Source: CAMUQR01 sp963516005 (GTDB taxonomy: Bacteria > Patescibacteriota > Saccharimonadia > Saccharimonadales > Saccharimonadaceae). Taken from it: a stretch of DNA of 64,000 nt. The stretch is taken from NCBI GenBank assembly GCA_963516005.1, contig CAUPYP010000001.1:1-64000 (forward strand), given 5' to 3'. A program made the translations under genes and the position numbers. Shown here in pieces: positions 15,584 to 23,424 of this stretch. The notes below the pieces were generated by a model. That model was given only the letters and a program-made list of their open reading frames with translations, searched no databases and had not been told where the DNA came from. How positions within the stretch are numbered: position 1 is the stretch's first letter; every line of letters begins with the position of its first letter.

Positions 15584-16780
15584 ATGCCAGAAATTAAACC
15601 GACAGAAATTGAAACTTTTGCCAATATTAAAGTGGTAGGAATTGGTGGTGCCGGCGGTTCAGCAGTTAATCGCATGAAAGAAGCTCAGTTAAATGGTGTA
15701 GAGTTCATCGCCATGAATACTGACGCGCAGGCACTTCATAATTCACTGGCTGATATTAAAATCTACCTTGGTCGTGAAGCCACCCATGGTCTTGGTGCTG
15801 GTGCTGACCCAACCAAAGGTCAATTGGCAGCTGAAGAATCTCGTGAAGATATCAAAGAAGCTTTAAAAGGCGCTGACATGATTTTTGTGACCTTTGGTGC
15901 TGGTGGTGGCACTGGTTCGGGTGCTGGTCATGTGGTGGCTGAAGTAGCGCGTGAACTTGGTATCCTAGTGGTTGGTGTGACGACTCGACCATTCTCGTTT
16001 GAAGGCATTAAGCGCAAAACTAATGCTGACTGGGCAATTGACCAACTGCGTCGCCAAGTTGACACCTTGATTACTATTCCGAATGATCGTTTACTACAAA
16101 CGATTGATCGTCGGACACCGCTACTTGAAACCTTTAAAATCGCTGATGATGTCTTGCGTCAAGGCGTGCAGGGGATTTCAGATTTAATTACTGAACATGG
16201 TTTGATTAACTTAGACTTCGCTGATGTTAAGGCAATTATGAGCAACGCTGGTTCAGCTTTAATGGGTATCGGTCGGGCGAGTGGTGAAAACCGTGCCGTC
16301 GAAGCAGCTAAGCAAGCCATCGAGTCACCACTTATCGAGGTATCGATTGATGGTGCGCGCGGAGTACTGTTTAATATTACCGGTGGCTATGACATGAGCA
16401 TGAGCGAAGTACAGGATGCGGCTGAATTGATTACCGCGGCGGTTTCACCAGATGCTAATATTATATTCGGTGCAACGCTTAAACCAGAACTAGAAGACGA
16501 AATTACAGTCACTGTGGTGGCCACTGGTTTTGATTCGGTTTATTCGAACCCAGAAGAAGATAAAGTGCCTGAGCCAGAAGTAGAAAAACCAGTTGACGAA
16601 ACACCAGAGTTTGATGAAGACATGGCAAAATCAATTGATTTAGAATTAGGCAATCAACCACCAGAGCAGGAAGCGCACCAAGAGTTTCAGGACAAGACCA
16701 ACGAAGGTAGTGTATGGGATTTGTCAGAAGATGAACTAGATACTCCACCATTCTTGCGTGGGCGTAAAGATCGTCGCTAG
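15584..16780 (+). CDS. ftsZ: cell division protein FtsZ
   Basis: 398 residues. Tubulin-like GTPase that forms the division ring. GTP-binding signature GAGGGTGSGAG is at about 104-114 (Ser in place of the usual second Thr), with the synergy-loop NLDFADVKAIM downstream. An acidic disordered linker (about 318-380) ends in DTPPFLRGRKDRR, the conserved FtsA/SepF-binding tail. It is co-transcribed with ftsA and a small thioredoxin-fold gene starting 9 nt later. Confidence 0.97.
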   Translation: MPEIKPTEIETFANIKVVGIGGAGGSAVNRMKEAQLNGVEFIAMNTDAQALHNSLADIKIYLGREATHGLGAGADPTKGQLAAEESREDIKEALKGADMIFVTFGAGGGTGSGAGHVVAEVARELGILVVGVTTRPFSFEGIKRKTNADWAIDQLRRQVDTLITIPNDRLLQTIDRRTPLLETFKIADDVLRQGVQGISDLITEHGLINLDFADVKAIMSNAGSALMGIGRASGENRAVEAAKQAIESPLIEVSIDGARGVLFNITGGYDMSMSEVQDAAELITAAVSPDANIIFGATLKPELEDEITVTVVATGFDSVYSNPEEDKVPEPEVEKPVDETPEFDEDMAKSIDLELGNQPPEQEAHQEFQDKTNEGSVWDLSEDELDTPPFLRGRKDRR

Positions 16781-16789
16781 GATTTAACT

Positions 16790-17050
16790 ATGCGTGTAGT
16801 GGTGGTATACAAACAAGCTTCTGATCACGCTCGGGAAGTTCGTGATTATTTACGGGATTATCAGCGGTTTACCGGTAAGATTATCGAAGAAATCGATCCT
16901 GAATCGCGTGATGGTGAGAGCTTTTGCCGGGCTTACGGTATCGTTGAATATCCAACATTGATGGCGATTTCTGATGCGGGCCAAATGCAACAGATGTGGC
17001 GCGGACGTCCGTTACCACTGATTGATCAAGTTAGCTACTATGATCGCTAA
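16790..17050 (+). CDS. cysteine-free thioredoxin/glutaredoxin-fold protein
   Basis: 86 residues. The pattern VVVVYKQASDHAREVRDYL, then a Glu-Ile-Asp strand, then YGIVEYPTLMAISDAG reproduces the beta-alpha-beta and cis-proline (EYPT) region of thioredoxin/glutaredoxin folds. The CxxC site position reads KQASD, so no redox cysteines are present; the single Cys (FCRAYG) is on a different helix. It cannot be a conventional disulfide reductase; a binding or scaffold role is more likely. It lies 9 nt after ftsZ and before a terminator, so it is part of the division operon. Confidence 0.7.
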   Translation: MRVVVVYKQASDHAREVRDYLRDYQRFTGKIIEEIDPESRDGESFCRAYGIVEYPTLMAISDAGQMQQMWRGRPLPLIDQVSYYDR

Positions 17051-17057
17051 TGAAAAA

Positions 17058-17082
17058 AGCACTGAGAAATCGGTGTTTTTTT
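17058..17082 (+). terminator. terminator of the ftsA-ftsZ operon
   Basis: AGCACTGA / TCGGTGTT stem (two wobble pairs), GAAA tetraloop, then seven T ending at 17083, 8 nt after the stop codon. Confidence 0.85.
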
Positions 17083-17102
17083 GATTCGGACAATAAAACA
17101 TC

Positions 17103-17131
17103 TTGACAAAACATAAGGATTATGCTACACT
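17103..17131 (+). promoter_or_regulatory. strong promoter of the 17-21 kb surface locus
   Basis: TTGACA at 17103-17108, 17-bp spacer, TACACT at 17126-17131 preceded by TATGC (extended -10 TG). The leader is about 40 nt with AGGA before the ATG at 17177. Confidence 0.75.
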
Positions 17132-17176
17132 GAAAGTATAACTACAATAAAAACAAACAAAAATAGGATTTAAAAC

Positions 17177-17317
17177 ATGTCAGTGGATCAATTTAACATC
17201 CCACGCAACACCATTGAAGATATTGATACTGAGACCTCTCAGGAAAAATTAGAATATTCATTGAGTGAAGAACAAAAACGTTTTATGGCTAGACAAGCGC
17301 TGTTTCTTTTGACATAA
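17177..17317 (+). CDS. 46-residue acidic peptide, unknown
   Basis: A 46-residue frame opens with ATG at 17177, has AGGA 8 nt upstream, and lies directly behind a near-consensus promoter. The sequence is acidic (EDIDTETSQEKLEYSLSEEQ at residues 14-33), with no membrane segment or known motif. It may be a genuine small protein or a leader cistron for the 831-residue gene that starts 52 nt later. No terminator separates the two, so they probably share a transcript. Confidence 0.5.
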   Translation: MSVDQFNIPRNTIEDIDTETSQEKLEYSLSEEQKRFMARQALFLLT

Positions 17318-17369
17318 TATAAACCAAAGCATTAATAAAAAATAAAAATTAACAAAAAAAGGAAGTCTT

Positions 17370-19865
17370 ATGGAAAGAATGCCAACCGCTCGCGAACGAT
17401 TAGATAACTTCGAGGCAAATAAGAACAAACAACCACAAGAAAAATTTGAAGAGGCTATTTATGGTAAAACAGCCGGTGTGACTGATTTTTCAGATGAAGC
17501 TAGACAGCGCCTAGAAGAAGGTATGGCTTATGAAGAACACTTGCGTAAGATGATGGAAGATCCTAGTATGTCATCAACTGATAAGATTATAGATCAAGTT
17601 TACCAGGCAGAGGAAGCGTACAAGGCGCAAGGACAATTAACAGACGCTGAACGTGAACAAAAACACTTAGAGCGCCGAGCTGATGATCGTGTGGTACATT
17701 TAATGAATTATGCTAAGCAGATTGGTAAGTTGCGCGCTTCTCAAGAACAATATGTCAACGGCCTGCATGCTAAATACCAAGAGGCTGTTAAACATGGCTT
17801 AACAGCTAGTTTAGATGATTTTATCAATGATAATACTCAATACCGAGCTATTAAGAATGACTTGCGTAAAAAAGAAGACTACCTGAATAATCAACTGTTT
17901 GCCATGAGCCAACAAGATAGTCAAGTGTTTACTGATCGAATCATCAATGAAATTATTGATGCGACTGACACGTCTGAGGTTGCTACAACTCCAAACGGTG
18001 CTCGTGAAACTACACCACAGGCCGAAGCTCAGCCAGAAGCGCAAGAAGAAGCGTTAGATATTGACATCGACGCTAAACCAGTGGCAGACGAAGAGTCAAT
18101 TGCTGACGCCGATTATGAAGCCCAAAAAGAGGCTGCAACACGCGAACTTGAGGAATCCATGAACAGAATGGAGAATCCGAATAACCTCTCAGAAGATGAA
18201 TTGGATGATAATCTAAATCGTATAAATAATCCTAATACTTCACCAGCTGAAAGAGCCAGCTTATTGGAGTACATTAGAAAATCAAAATTAATGAAAGCAA
18301 TTGTTGGTTTAATCACTGCGGCTTTGCTGACGAGTGGTATCGGTTCATTTGTTAAAGCCAACAAGCAAACAGAAAATGTGCCATTAAACAACCAAACAAA
18401 AATTGAAAATCAAGTTGAAACTGCTGAAAAGACCGAAACAGAATCAACAGTAGAAAAAGCAGAAAAGATTAATACTTATGAGCAGTTCTTAGGGAGTTCT
18501 GAATATCGCAATCACAAACCGGGTGACTCGATTGAATTCAGCGCTGAGCTCGAAAAACAAATTAATGAGCGACGAACTGGCAACTATGGTATTTTTGCAC
18601 CAATTCAGGGCGAAACATTAGAGGAAAAAGCGGAGTTTGTTAAAAAAGCTGGTTATGTTTCTCCGGAATTGATTGCTAGTTTGGAAAAAGGCGATTTGCC
18701 AAACTTTAAATTACAATTTATGGATATAAATGGCAACATGGTTGACGCAGTCTCTAACGATGAAATCAATCAAGCAGTTGAGCAAATGAAGAGCAATCCT
18801 CAGTTGATGGGTGCAAACTATGATCGCTTCGTCGAGGCGCTTGAAGGTGCGTCTCTTGAAACTATGCACGTTGAAGCTGGTCAAATGAACGTTTATAAGT
18901 ATATGAACCGCGACAATATGCGTTATGAAATGGGTATGGGTCAAACTAGTAGTGAAGGTGATGCGATAGTCTTTAAAATGCCTACCGGCGTCCGTTTGGT
19001 CATTATGGAACATTGTGCCAACGTCTTAATTTATAAAATTGATATTGATACTACGTTGATTCCGATTCCAGGCGATGACGAGCCTGAAGGGTCGTCAATA
19101 TCAAGAGACCCAAAACCAGAGAAGACGACGGAAGATACCCCAGATCCAACGCCAAAGAAGGGTGACACTCCAGATCCTACACCAGGTAAGCCAACTCCCC
19201 CAGGGACACCAACCCCTCCGAACACACCTAATAAACCACCACAAACTCCCCCAGGTACGCCAAATCGCCCACCACAAACTCCTCCGAACACACCGAATAA
19301 ACCACCACAAACTCCCCCAGAGCTTGAAGCAAAAGATTTTGACAAATTACCAGATGCGAACGACGCCGTAAATAGTGATGGTAAAGCAAGCGGTAAAAAC
19401 CTCCAAGGAGCTGGTGAACTCAAAGACGAGGTTCGAAGCACAAAAGAAACTGTCGACGAACAAATCGCTGAACAACGAGCTGGCCAAAAAGCCGTTGACC
19501 AAGCCACTGAAGCCCAAGCTAAGCAAAACCTTCAGAACGAGCAAGCGCAAATTAACAAAACGAATGAACAACTGAATAAGGGAACGGAGAATATTATCAC
19601 AAGCGAAAACTCCAGCGCTGATACAGCCGTTAACCAAAACTACGAAGATGTTCAAAAACAAGCTGGTGAAGCACAAGAGGGTGTGAATCGAACCATTGAG
19701 TTAGTTAAACCAGAAGATAAGGTAACCGACAAAACGATCTTTGACAAAATGGATGAATTGCGAGACCAAGGTTTCTCTGAGGATGACATGAAAATCTCCA
19801 AAGATGCCGATGGTAACTATAAAGTCGAAGTAGATGCCAACCAAGGTAAGGTCGAGATGCCTTAA
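17370..19865 (+). CDS. large membrane protein with coiled-coil and proline-rich stalk
   Basis: 831 residues, not matched to a known family. Residues 1-300 are charged, Glu/Gln/Lys-rich and predicted helical or coiled coil. One membrane helix spans about 308-328 (KAIVGLITAALLTSGIG). A folded ~200-residue region follows, with a CANV motif near residue 550. Then comes a Pro/Thr-rich stalk (about 580-652) built on a 66-bp DNA repeat, and a Gln/Asn/Glu-rich helical tail. With no N-terminal signal, the long charged N-terminus may be cytoplasmic and the rest exported. GGAAG precedes the ATG. A single-pass surface or envelope protein, probably lineage-specific; attachment to the host is a guess. Confidence 0.7.
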   Translation: MERMPTARERLDNFEANKNKQPQEKFEEAIYGKTAGVTDFSDEARQRLEEGMAYEEHLRKMMEDPSMSSTDKIIDQVYQAEEAYKAQGQLTDAEREQKHLERRADDRVVHLMNYAKQIGKLRASQEQYVNGLHAKYQEAVKHGLTASLDDFINDNTQYRAIKNDLRKKEDYLNNQLFAMSQQDSQVFTDRIINEIIDATDTSEVATTPNGARETTPQAEAQPEAQEEALDIDIDAKPVADEESIADADYEAQKEAATRELEESMNRMENPNNLSEDELDDNLNRINNPNTSPAERASLLEYIRKSKLMKAIVGLITAALLTSGIGSFVKANKQTENVPLNNQTKIENQVETAEKTETESTVEKAEKINTYEQFLGSSEYRNHKPGDSIEFSAELEKQINERRTGNYGIFAPIQGETLEEKAEFVKKAGYVSPELIASLEKGDLPNFKLQFMDINGNMVDAVSNDEINQAVEQMKSNPQLMGANYDRFVEALEGASLETMHVEAGQMNVYKYMNRDNMRYEMGMGQTSSEGDAIVFKMPTGVRLVIMEHCANVLIYKIDIDTTLIPIPGDDEPEGSSISRDPKPEKTTEDTPDPTPKKGDTPDPTPGKPTPPGTPTPPNTPNKPPQTPPGTPNRPPQTPPNTPNKPPQTPPELEAKDFDKLPDANDAVNSDGKASGKNLQGAGELKDEVRSTKETVDEQIAEQRAGQKAVDQATEAQAKQNLQNEQAQINKTNEQLNKGTENIITSENSSADTAVNQNYEDVQKQAGEAQEGVNRTIELVKPEDKVTDKTIFDKMDELRDQGFSEDDMKISKDADGNYKVEVDANQGKVEMP
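19215..19320 (+). repeat. 66-bp coding repeat in the proline-rich stalk
   Basis: Two near-identical copies start at 19215 and 19281 (shared core CCTCCGAACACACC, then AATAAACCACCACAAACTCC). The only difference in the first 40 bases is one silent change. They encode PPNTPNKPPQTPP units, and a partial related unit lies between them. Such repeats can vary in copy number between strains. Confidence 0.8.
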
Positions 19866-19902
19866 CGATAGGTAACACAAAAACAAACAGAGAAAGGATA
19901 AC

Positions 19903-21243
19903 ATGAAACAAAACACAAACATTACAAAACTTGGCTTCACAGTTAGCGTCTTGGCGCTGACTGTGGCCACCGCCCTGGGCGGGTCGGTGCTGGCCTATGG
20001 TCCGGAACGCCCAACCTTTACCGGTGAAAAACCAGCTGACTATGTCACCTTTAACTCAATCACTAACAATAAATATTATGGTGATGAGCGTAATTTCGTG
20101 ACAATTAAGCCAGTCTCAGACGGCGCCAAAGACACTTGGACTAACCTAATCAATGTCGTGAGTGACCAAGAATACTATGTGCGTATCTACGTTCACAATA
20201 ACGCCGCCGCTAACTTGAATCTATTTGCTGAAAACACGCGAGTCTTTGCTAACATCCCAGGTGGAGCAGCGAAACGAGTGCAAATTGATGGCGCGATTAG
20301 TGCCAATAACGCAAAACCACAACGTATTTGGGATGATGCAGTTTTCCAAAGTGACAAATTGTTTAACATTTCTTACGTAGCTGGTTCAGCACGCTACTAT
20401 AACAACCACTTTACCAATGGCGTGGCAATCAATGACTCGTTAGTCACGACTGGCGGTGCCCAAATCGGTTACGACAGTATTAACGGTCGGTTACAAGGTT
20501 GTGCGCAATATGCTGGTCACTTGCTGTTCAAAGTTAAAGCGAAAGTTGCTAAAAGCCCGAACTTTACTATTGCCAAACAAGTGCGTAAAGTTGGCGATAC
20601 AACTTGGTCAAAAAACATCACCGTCAATCCTGGTGATAAAGTTGAATACAAACTGTATTACGAAAACAAGGGTGATACCGCCCAAGCCAATGTGATTGCT
20701 AAAGACTTCATGGCAAAAGGTATGACCTACCAAGCTGGAACTTTAAAAATCTACAACGCATCTAATCCAAATGGTTTAGCCTTGACCAACTCCGATAATT
20801 TATTTAACGGTACGGGTCTGAACTTCGGTAATTACATGCCAAAATCGAATGCGGGCTTATTCTATACCTTTCAAACTCCAACCAACGATCAACTAACCAT
20901 TTGTGGTAAAAATATCTTCCGTAACCGAGCAGTGGTATATACGCCGAACGGCAACCTCGAAGATATGGCTGATGTGGTAGTAGTCAAAACTGGTTGTACG
21001 CCAGAAAAACCAACGCCAAATCAACCAACTCCAAATCGCCCAGGTGAGTTGCCAAGCACTGGTCCAGCTGAAATTGCGATTAGCATGATTGGTCTGCTGT
21101 TAATTACCGCCTCAATTATCTACTGGTATAAATCTCAGCAGGAAATTAAAAAGCGAGTTGTCAGCAACGGTACGATTGAAATGAAAATCGATGACAAAAC
21201 GACACCACTCGTTGCGCCACAAGATGATACCAAGAAGAAATAA
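19903..21243 (+). CDS. LPxTG-anchored surface protein with DUF11-like domain
   Basis: 446 residues. N-terminal signal peptide with cleavage near residues 29-31 (SVLA-YG). An N-terminal beta-rich domain (about 35-215) is followed by a DUF11-type repeat domain (about 222-360; VNPGDKVEYKLYYENKG is typical). A Pro-rich linker then leads to the sorting signal LPSTG (about 386-390), a hydrophobic helix and a KKR cluster. About 30 extra residues follow the positive cluster, which is unusual for a sortase substrate. AGAAAGGA precedes the ATG. It forms a locus with the 831-residue protein upstream, and no sortase gene is in the window. Confidence 0.82.
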   Translation: MKQNTNITKLGFTVSVLALTVATALGGSVLAYGPERPTFTGEKPADYVTFNSITNNKYYGDERNFVTIKPVSDGAKDTWTNLINVVSDQEYYVRIYVHNNAAANLNLFAENTRVFANIPGGAAKRVQIDGAISANNAKPQRIWDDAVFQSDKLFNISYVAGSARYYNNHFTNGVAINDSLVTTGGAQIGYDSINGRLQGCAQYAGHLLFKVKAKVAKSPNFTIAKQVRKVGDTTWSKNITVNPGDKVEYKLYYENKGDTAQANVIAKDFMAKGMTYQAGTLKIYNASNPNGLALTNSDNLFNGTGLNFGNYMPKSNAGLFYTFQTPTNDQLTICGKNIFRNRAVVYTPNGNLEDMADVVVVKTGCTPEKPTPNQPTPNRPGELPSTGPAEIAISMIGLLLITASIIYWYKSQQEIKKRVVSNGTIEMKIDDKTTPLVAPQDDTKKK

Positions 21244-21262
21244 TAACTTGTAGCTAATAACT

Positions 21263-21293
21263 TAAATCCCACCCCTTAGGAGGTGGGATTTAA
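21263..21293 (+). terminator. terminator of the surface-protein locus
   Basis: Perfect stem AAATCCCACC / GGTGGGATTT with an 8-nt loop, 20 nt after the stop codon. The T-run is short (TTTAAAG). Confidence 0.75.
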
Positions 21294-21340
21294 AGTTGGT
21301 TTTGAAGGGGCCTGACTAGTCGTCTTGAATTCGAATATGA

Positions 21341-21346
21341 TACAAT
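21341..21346 (+). promoter_or_regulatory. -10 box of galU, leaderless
   Basis: TACAAT at 21341-21346 ends 6 nt before the ATG at 21353. A TATGA stretch precedes it; no -35 with standard spacing is seen. Confidence 0.5.
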
Positions 21347-21352
21347 AATCGT

Positions 21353-22177
21353 ATGAACAAGATTACAAAAGCAATTATCCCTGTGGCTGGTTGGGGAACG
21401 CGACGTTTGCCAATTACCAAAACAATTGAAAAATGTATGTTGCCTGTCGGTAATCGACCGATTATTGATTATGTAGTGGAAGACTGCATCAAGGCTGGCA
21501 TTACTGATATTTATTTTGTGGTGTCGGAGGGTTCAACTCAAGTTAAAAGTTTTTATTCGACCAATCCGAAGCTTGAAGAATATCTCAAGGCTAACGGTAA
21601 AGAAAAATATTTGGAGTTGGTAACACCACCGGCTGGTATCAATTTTCACTTTATTGAACAAGATCCAAATGGTAAATATGGCACGGCGATTCCAGTCTAT
21701 CTGGTTGCTCAAGAAATTGGTGATGAATCAGTTTTGGTGCTGATGGGTGATGATTTTATTTATAATCGTGATGGTTCAAGCGACGTGGCGCGCCTAGTGG
21801 AACAAGCGGGCGAGGGTAGTGCGCTGTTGGGTGCGCAAGTGGCGCCTGATGAAGTGTCGCGTTATGGCGTGATTGAGTTGGATGCTGAGCATAATTTTAA
21901 ACAAATTGTTGAAAAACCTGAGCCAGAAGATGCGCCAAGTAATTTAATTAATATTAGTAAATACGTCTTGAGTGCGCAGGCTGTGGCGATGATTAAAGCC
22001 TATGCTGAGCGTGATGATATTCAGGGTGAATATTACATTACAGTGCCTTTGAATGATTACGTCAGCAGTGGCCAGGCGCTGAAAGTCGTTCCGGCTGAAG
22101 GTGTTTATCTTGATGGTGGCACCGTCGAAGGCTGGGTACACGCAAATCGCGTAGTGGTTGAGGGCTATAACGGCTAG
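21353..22177 (+). CDS. galU: UTP-glucose-1-phosphate uridylyltransferase (GalU type)
   Basis: 274 residues. The N-terminal nucleotide-binding motif AGWGTRRLPITKTIEKCMLP (17-27 and onwards) matches the GalU/RmlA-like family, and LVLMGDD holds the metal-binding aspartates. It makes UDP-glucose from UTP and Glc-1-P for glycolipid, teichoic-acid or polysaccharide synthesis. That fits the two family-4 glycosyltransferases at 54.0-56.4 kb, although a different NDP-sugar product is possible. Expressed from a promoter only 6 nt from its ATG. Confidence 0.88.
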   Translation: MNKITKAIIPVAGWGTRRLPITKTIEKCMLPVGNRPIIDYVVEDCIKAGITDIYFVVSEGSTQVKSFYSTNPKLEEYLKANGKEKYLELVTPPAGINFHFIEQDPNGKYGTAIPVYLVAQEIGDESVLVLMGDDFIYNRDGSSDVARLVEQAGEGSALLGAQVAPDEVSRYGVIELDAEHNFKQIVEKPEPEDAPSNLINISKYVLSAQAVAMIKAYAERDDIQGEYYITVPLNDYVSSGQALKVVPAEGVYLDGGTVEGWVHANRVVVEGYNG

Positions 22178-22185
22178 TCGAGCTC

Positions 22186-22214
22186 TTGTCAACCTCGTAA
22201 AAGTTTGATATAAT
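22186..22214 (+). promoter_or_regulatory. rplU promoter
   Basis: TTGTCA at 22186-22191, 17-bp spacer, TATAAT at 22209-22214. The leader is about 25 nt with AAAGGAAA before the ATG. Confidence 0.8.
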
Positions 22215-22246
22215 ATAGCCTGATATTTTTAATAAAGGAAATAATA

Positions 22247-22555
22247 ATGAAGAAAGCAGTTATCAAGGTCAGTGGCAAACAATATATCGTCGCTGAAGGT
22301 GAGACCCTCTGGGTGGATCTCCTCCCTGAAGGTACCAAAGAGCTCGAACTTGATGCGCTTCTTACGATTGATGGTGATAAGACCGCTGTAGGTCAACCAG
22401 TCGTAAAAGGTGTGAAAGTAAAGGCTGTGGTTGATCCAGAAATGCAAAAAGGCGACAAATTGCGTGTTATTCGCTATAAAGCTAAAAAACGCGTCCACAA
22501 AGAAATCGGACATCGCCAAAAATACTCACAAATCACCATTAAATCAATCAAATAA
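22247..22555 (+). CDS. rplU: 50S ribosomal protein L21
   Basis: 102 residues, normal L21 length. The N-terminal KAVIKVSGKQYIVAEGE strand-turn and the C-terminal RVHKEIGHRQKYSQITI basic segment are diagnostic. It binds 23S rRNA domain I. In most bacteria rpmA (L27) follows directly; here a terminator follows at once and no rpmA is in the window, so the usual pair is split. Confidence 0.96.
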   Translation: MKKAVIKVSGKQYIVAEGETLWVDLLPEGTKELELDALLTIDGDKTAVGQPVVKGVKVKAVVDPEMQKGDKLRVIRYKAKKRVHKEIGHRQKYSQITIKSIK

Positions 22556-22561
22556 ATGATA

Positions 22562-22602
22562 AAAATCGCTCGGCAAAGTATCAACGCGCTGGGCGGTTTT
22601 TA
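22562..22602 (+). terminator. rplU terminator
   Basis: AAAATCGCTC / GGGCGGTTTT stem with wobble pairs and a 19-nt loop, ending in T-rich sequence, 6 nt after the stop codon. Confidence 0.75.
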
Positions 22603-22637
22603 TTAGTAAAAAGTTTTAAAAAGCTTCTGCTTTGTGG

Positions 22638-22643
22638 TAAAAT
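22638..22643 (+). promoter_or_regulatory. -10 box of parA-parB, leaderless
   Basis: TAAAAT at 22638-22643, 7 nt before the parA ATG at 22651. A TTTAAA at 22615-22620 is a possible -35 at 17-bp spacing. Confidence 0.55.
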
Positions 22644-22650
22644 ATTAGCT

Positions 22651-23424
22651 ATGGAACGGGAAGCGGTAATAATTGCGATTACGAATCAGAAAGGTGGCGT
22701 CGGCAAGACGACGACCTCGATTAACTTAGCTTATTATTTATCAAAATTAAAACGCGAAGTGTTATTGATTGACTTCGATCCGCAGGGTAACGCCTCGAGC
22801 GGCTTAGGAGTAAATAAACAAGAATTAGGTGCATCGATGAGTGATGTGATTATTGGTGATACGCCGATTAGCACGGTGATTCAGCAGACTGATTATGAAG
22901 GCTTGTCTGTTGCGCCAACCCTCTCGACACTTGCCAATACTGAGGTTGATTTAGCGAAAACCAATAATAAATTCCGTCGCTTAAAAACCGCTATTAACGA
23001 AATTCGCAACCAATATGATTTTATTATTATTGATTGTCCACCGAGCTTGAGTTTGTTGACGGTGAATGGTCTGATTGCCGCTGATTATATGATTATGCCG
23101 GTCCAGACTGAGTTTTATGCACTCGAGGGGTTAGGTCAGCTACTAGAAACTATGAAAATCATCAAAAGTGGCATGAATCCAAACCTTGAGATCCTCGGGG
23201 TATTGCCGACGATGGTTGACTCGCGCACCGTCTTATCAGCACAGGTTATTACTGAGATTAAGAAATATTTCAATTCCAAAGTGTTTAAAACAGTCATTCC
23301 GCGTAATATTCGCTTAGCTGAGGCGCCAAGTCATGGCGTACCAATCGGAGTGTATGATCGTTTTTCAAAAGGTGCAAAAAGTTACAAAGCTCTCGCAAAG
23401 GAGGTACTAAATCGTGTTAAATAA
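22651..23424 (+). CDS. parA: chromosome partitioning ATPase ParA/Soj
   Basis: 257 residues. The deviant Walker A NQKGGVGKTT (12-21) with its signature lysine, the DFDPQGNASSGLG motif and IIDCPPSLSLLT (Walker B region) are all present. ParA forms ATP-dependent gradients on the nucleoid that move ParB-parS complexes. It overlaps parB by 11 nt and starts 7 nt after a -10 box. Confidence 0.95.
   Translation: MEREAVIIAITNQKGGVGKTTTSINLAYYLSKLKREVLLIDFDPQGNASSGLGVNKQELGASMSDVIIGDTPISTVIQQTDYEGLSVAPTLSTLANTEVDLAKTNNKFRRLKTAINEIRNQYDFIIIDCPPSLSLLTVNGLIAADYMIMPVQTEFYALEGLGQLLETMKIIKSGMNPNLEILGVLPTMVDSRTVLSAQVITEIKKYFNSKVFKTVIPRNIRLAEAPSHGVPIGVYDRFSKGAKSYKALAKEVLNRVK

Noticed and set aside
19031..19676. 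Long antisense frames opposite the 831-residue gene
   Set aside because: They arise from the proline-rich repeat and biased codons on the plus strand; the predicted proteins are low-complexity and have no start signals.
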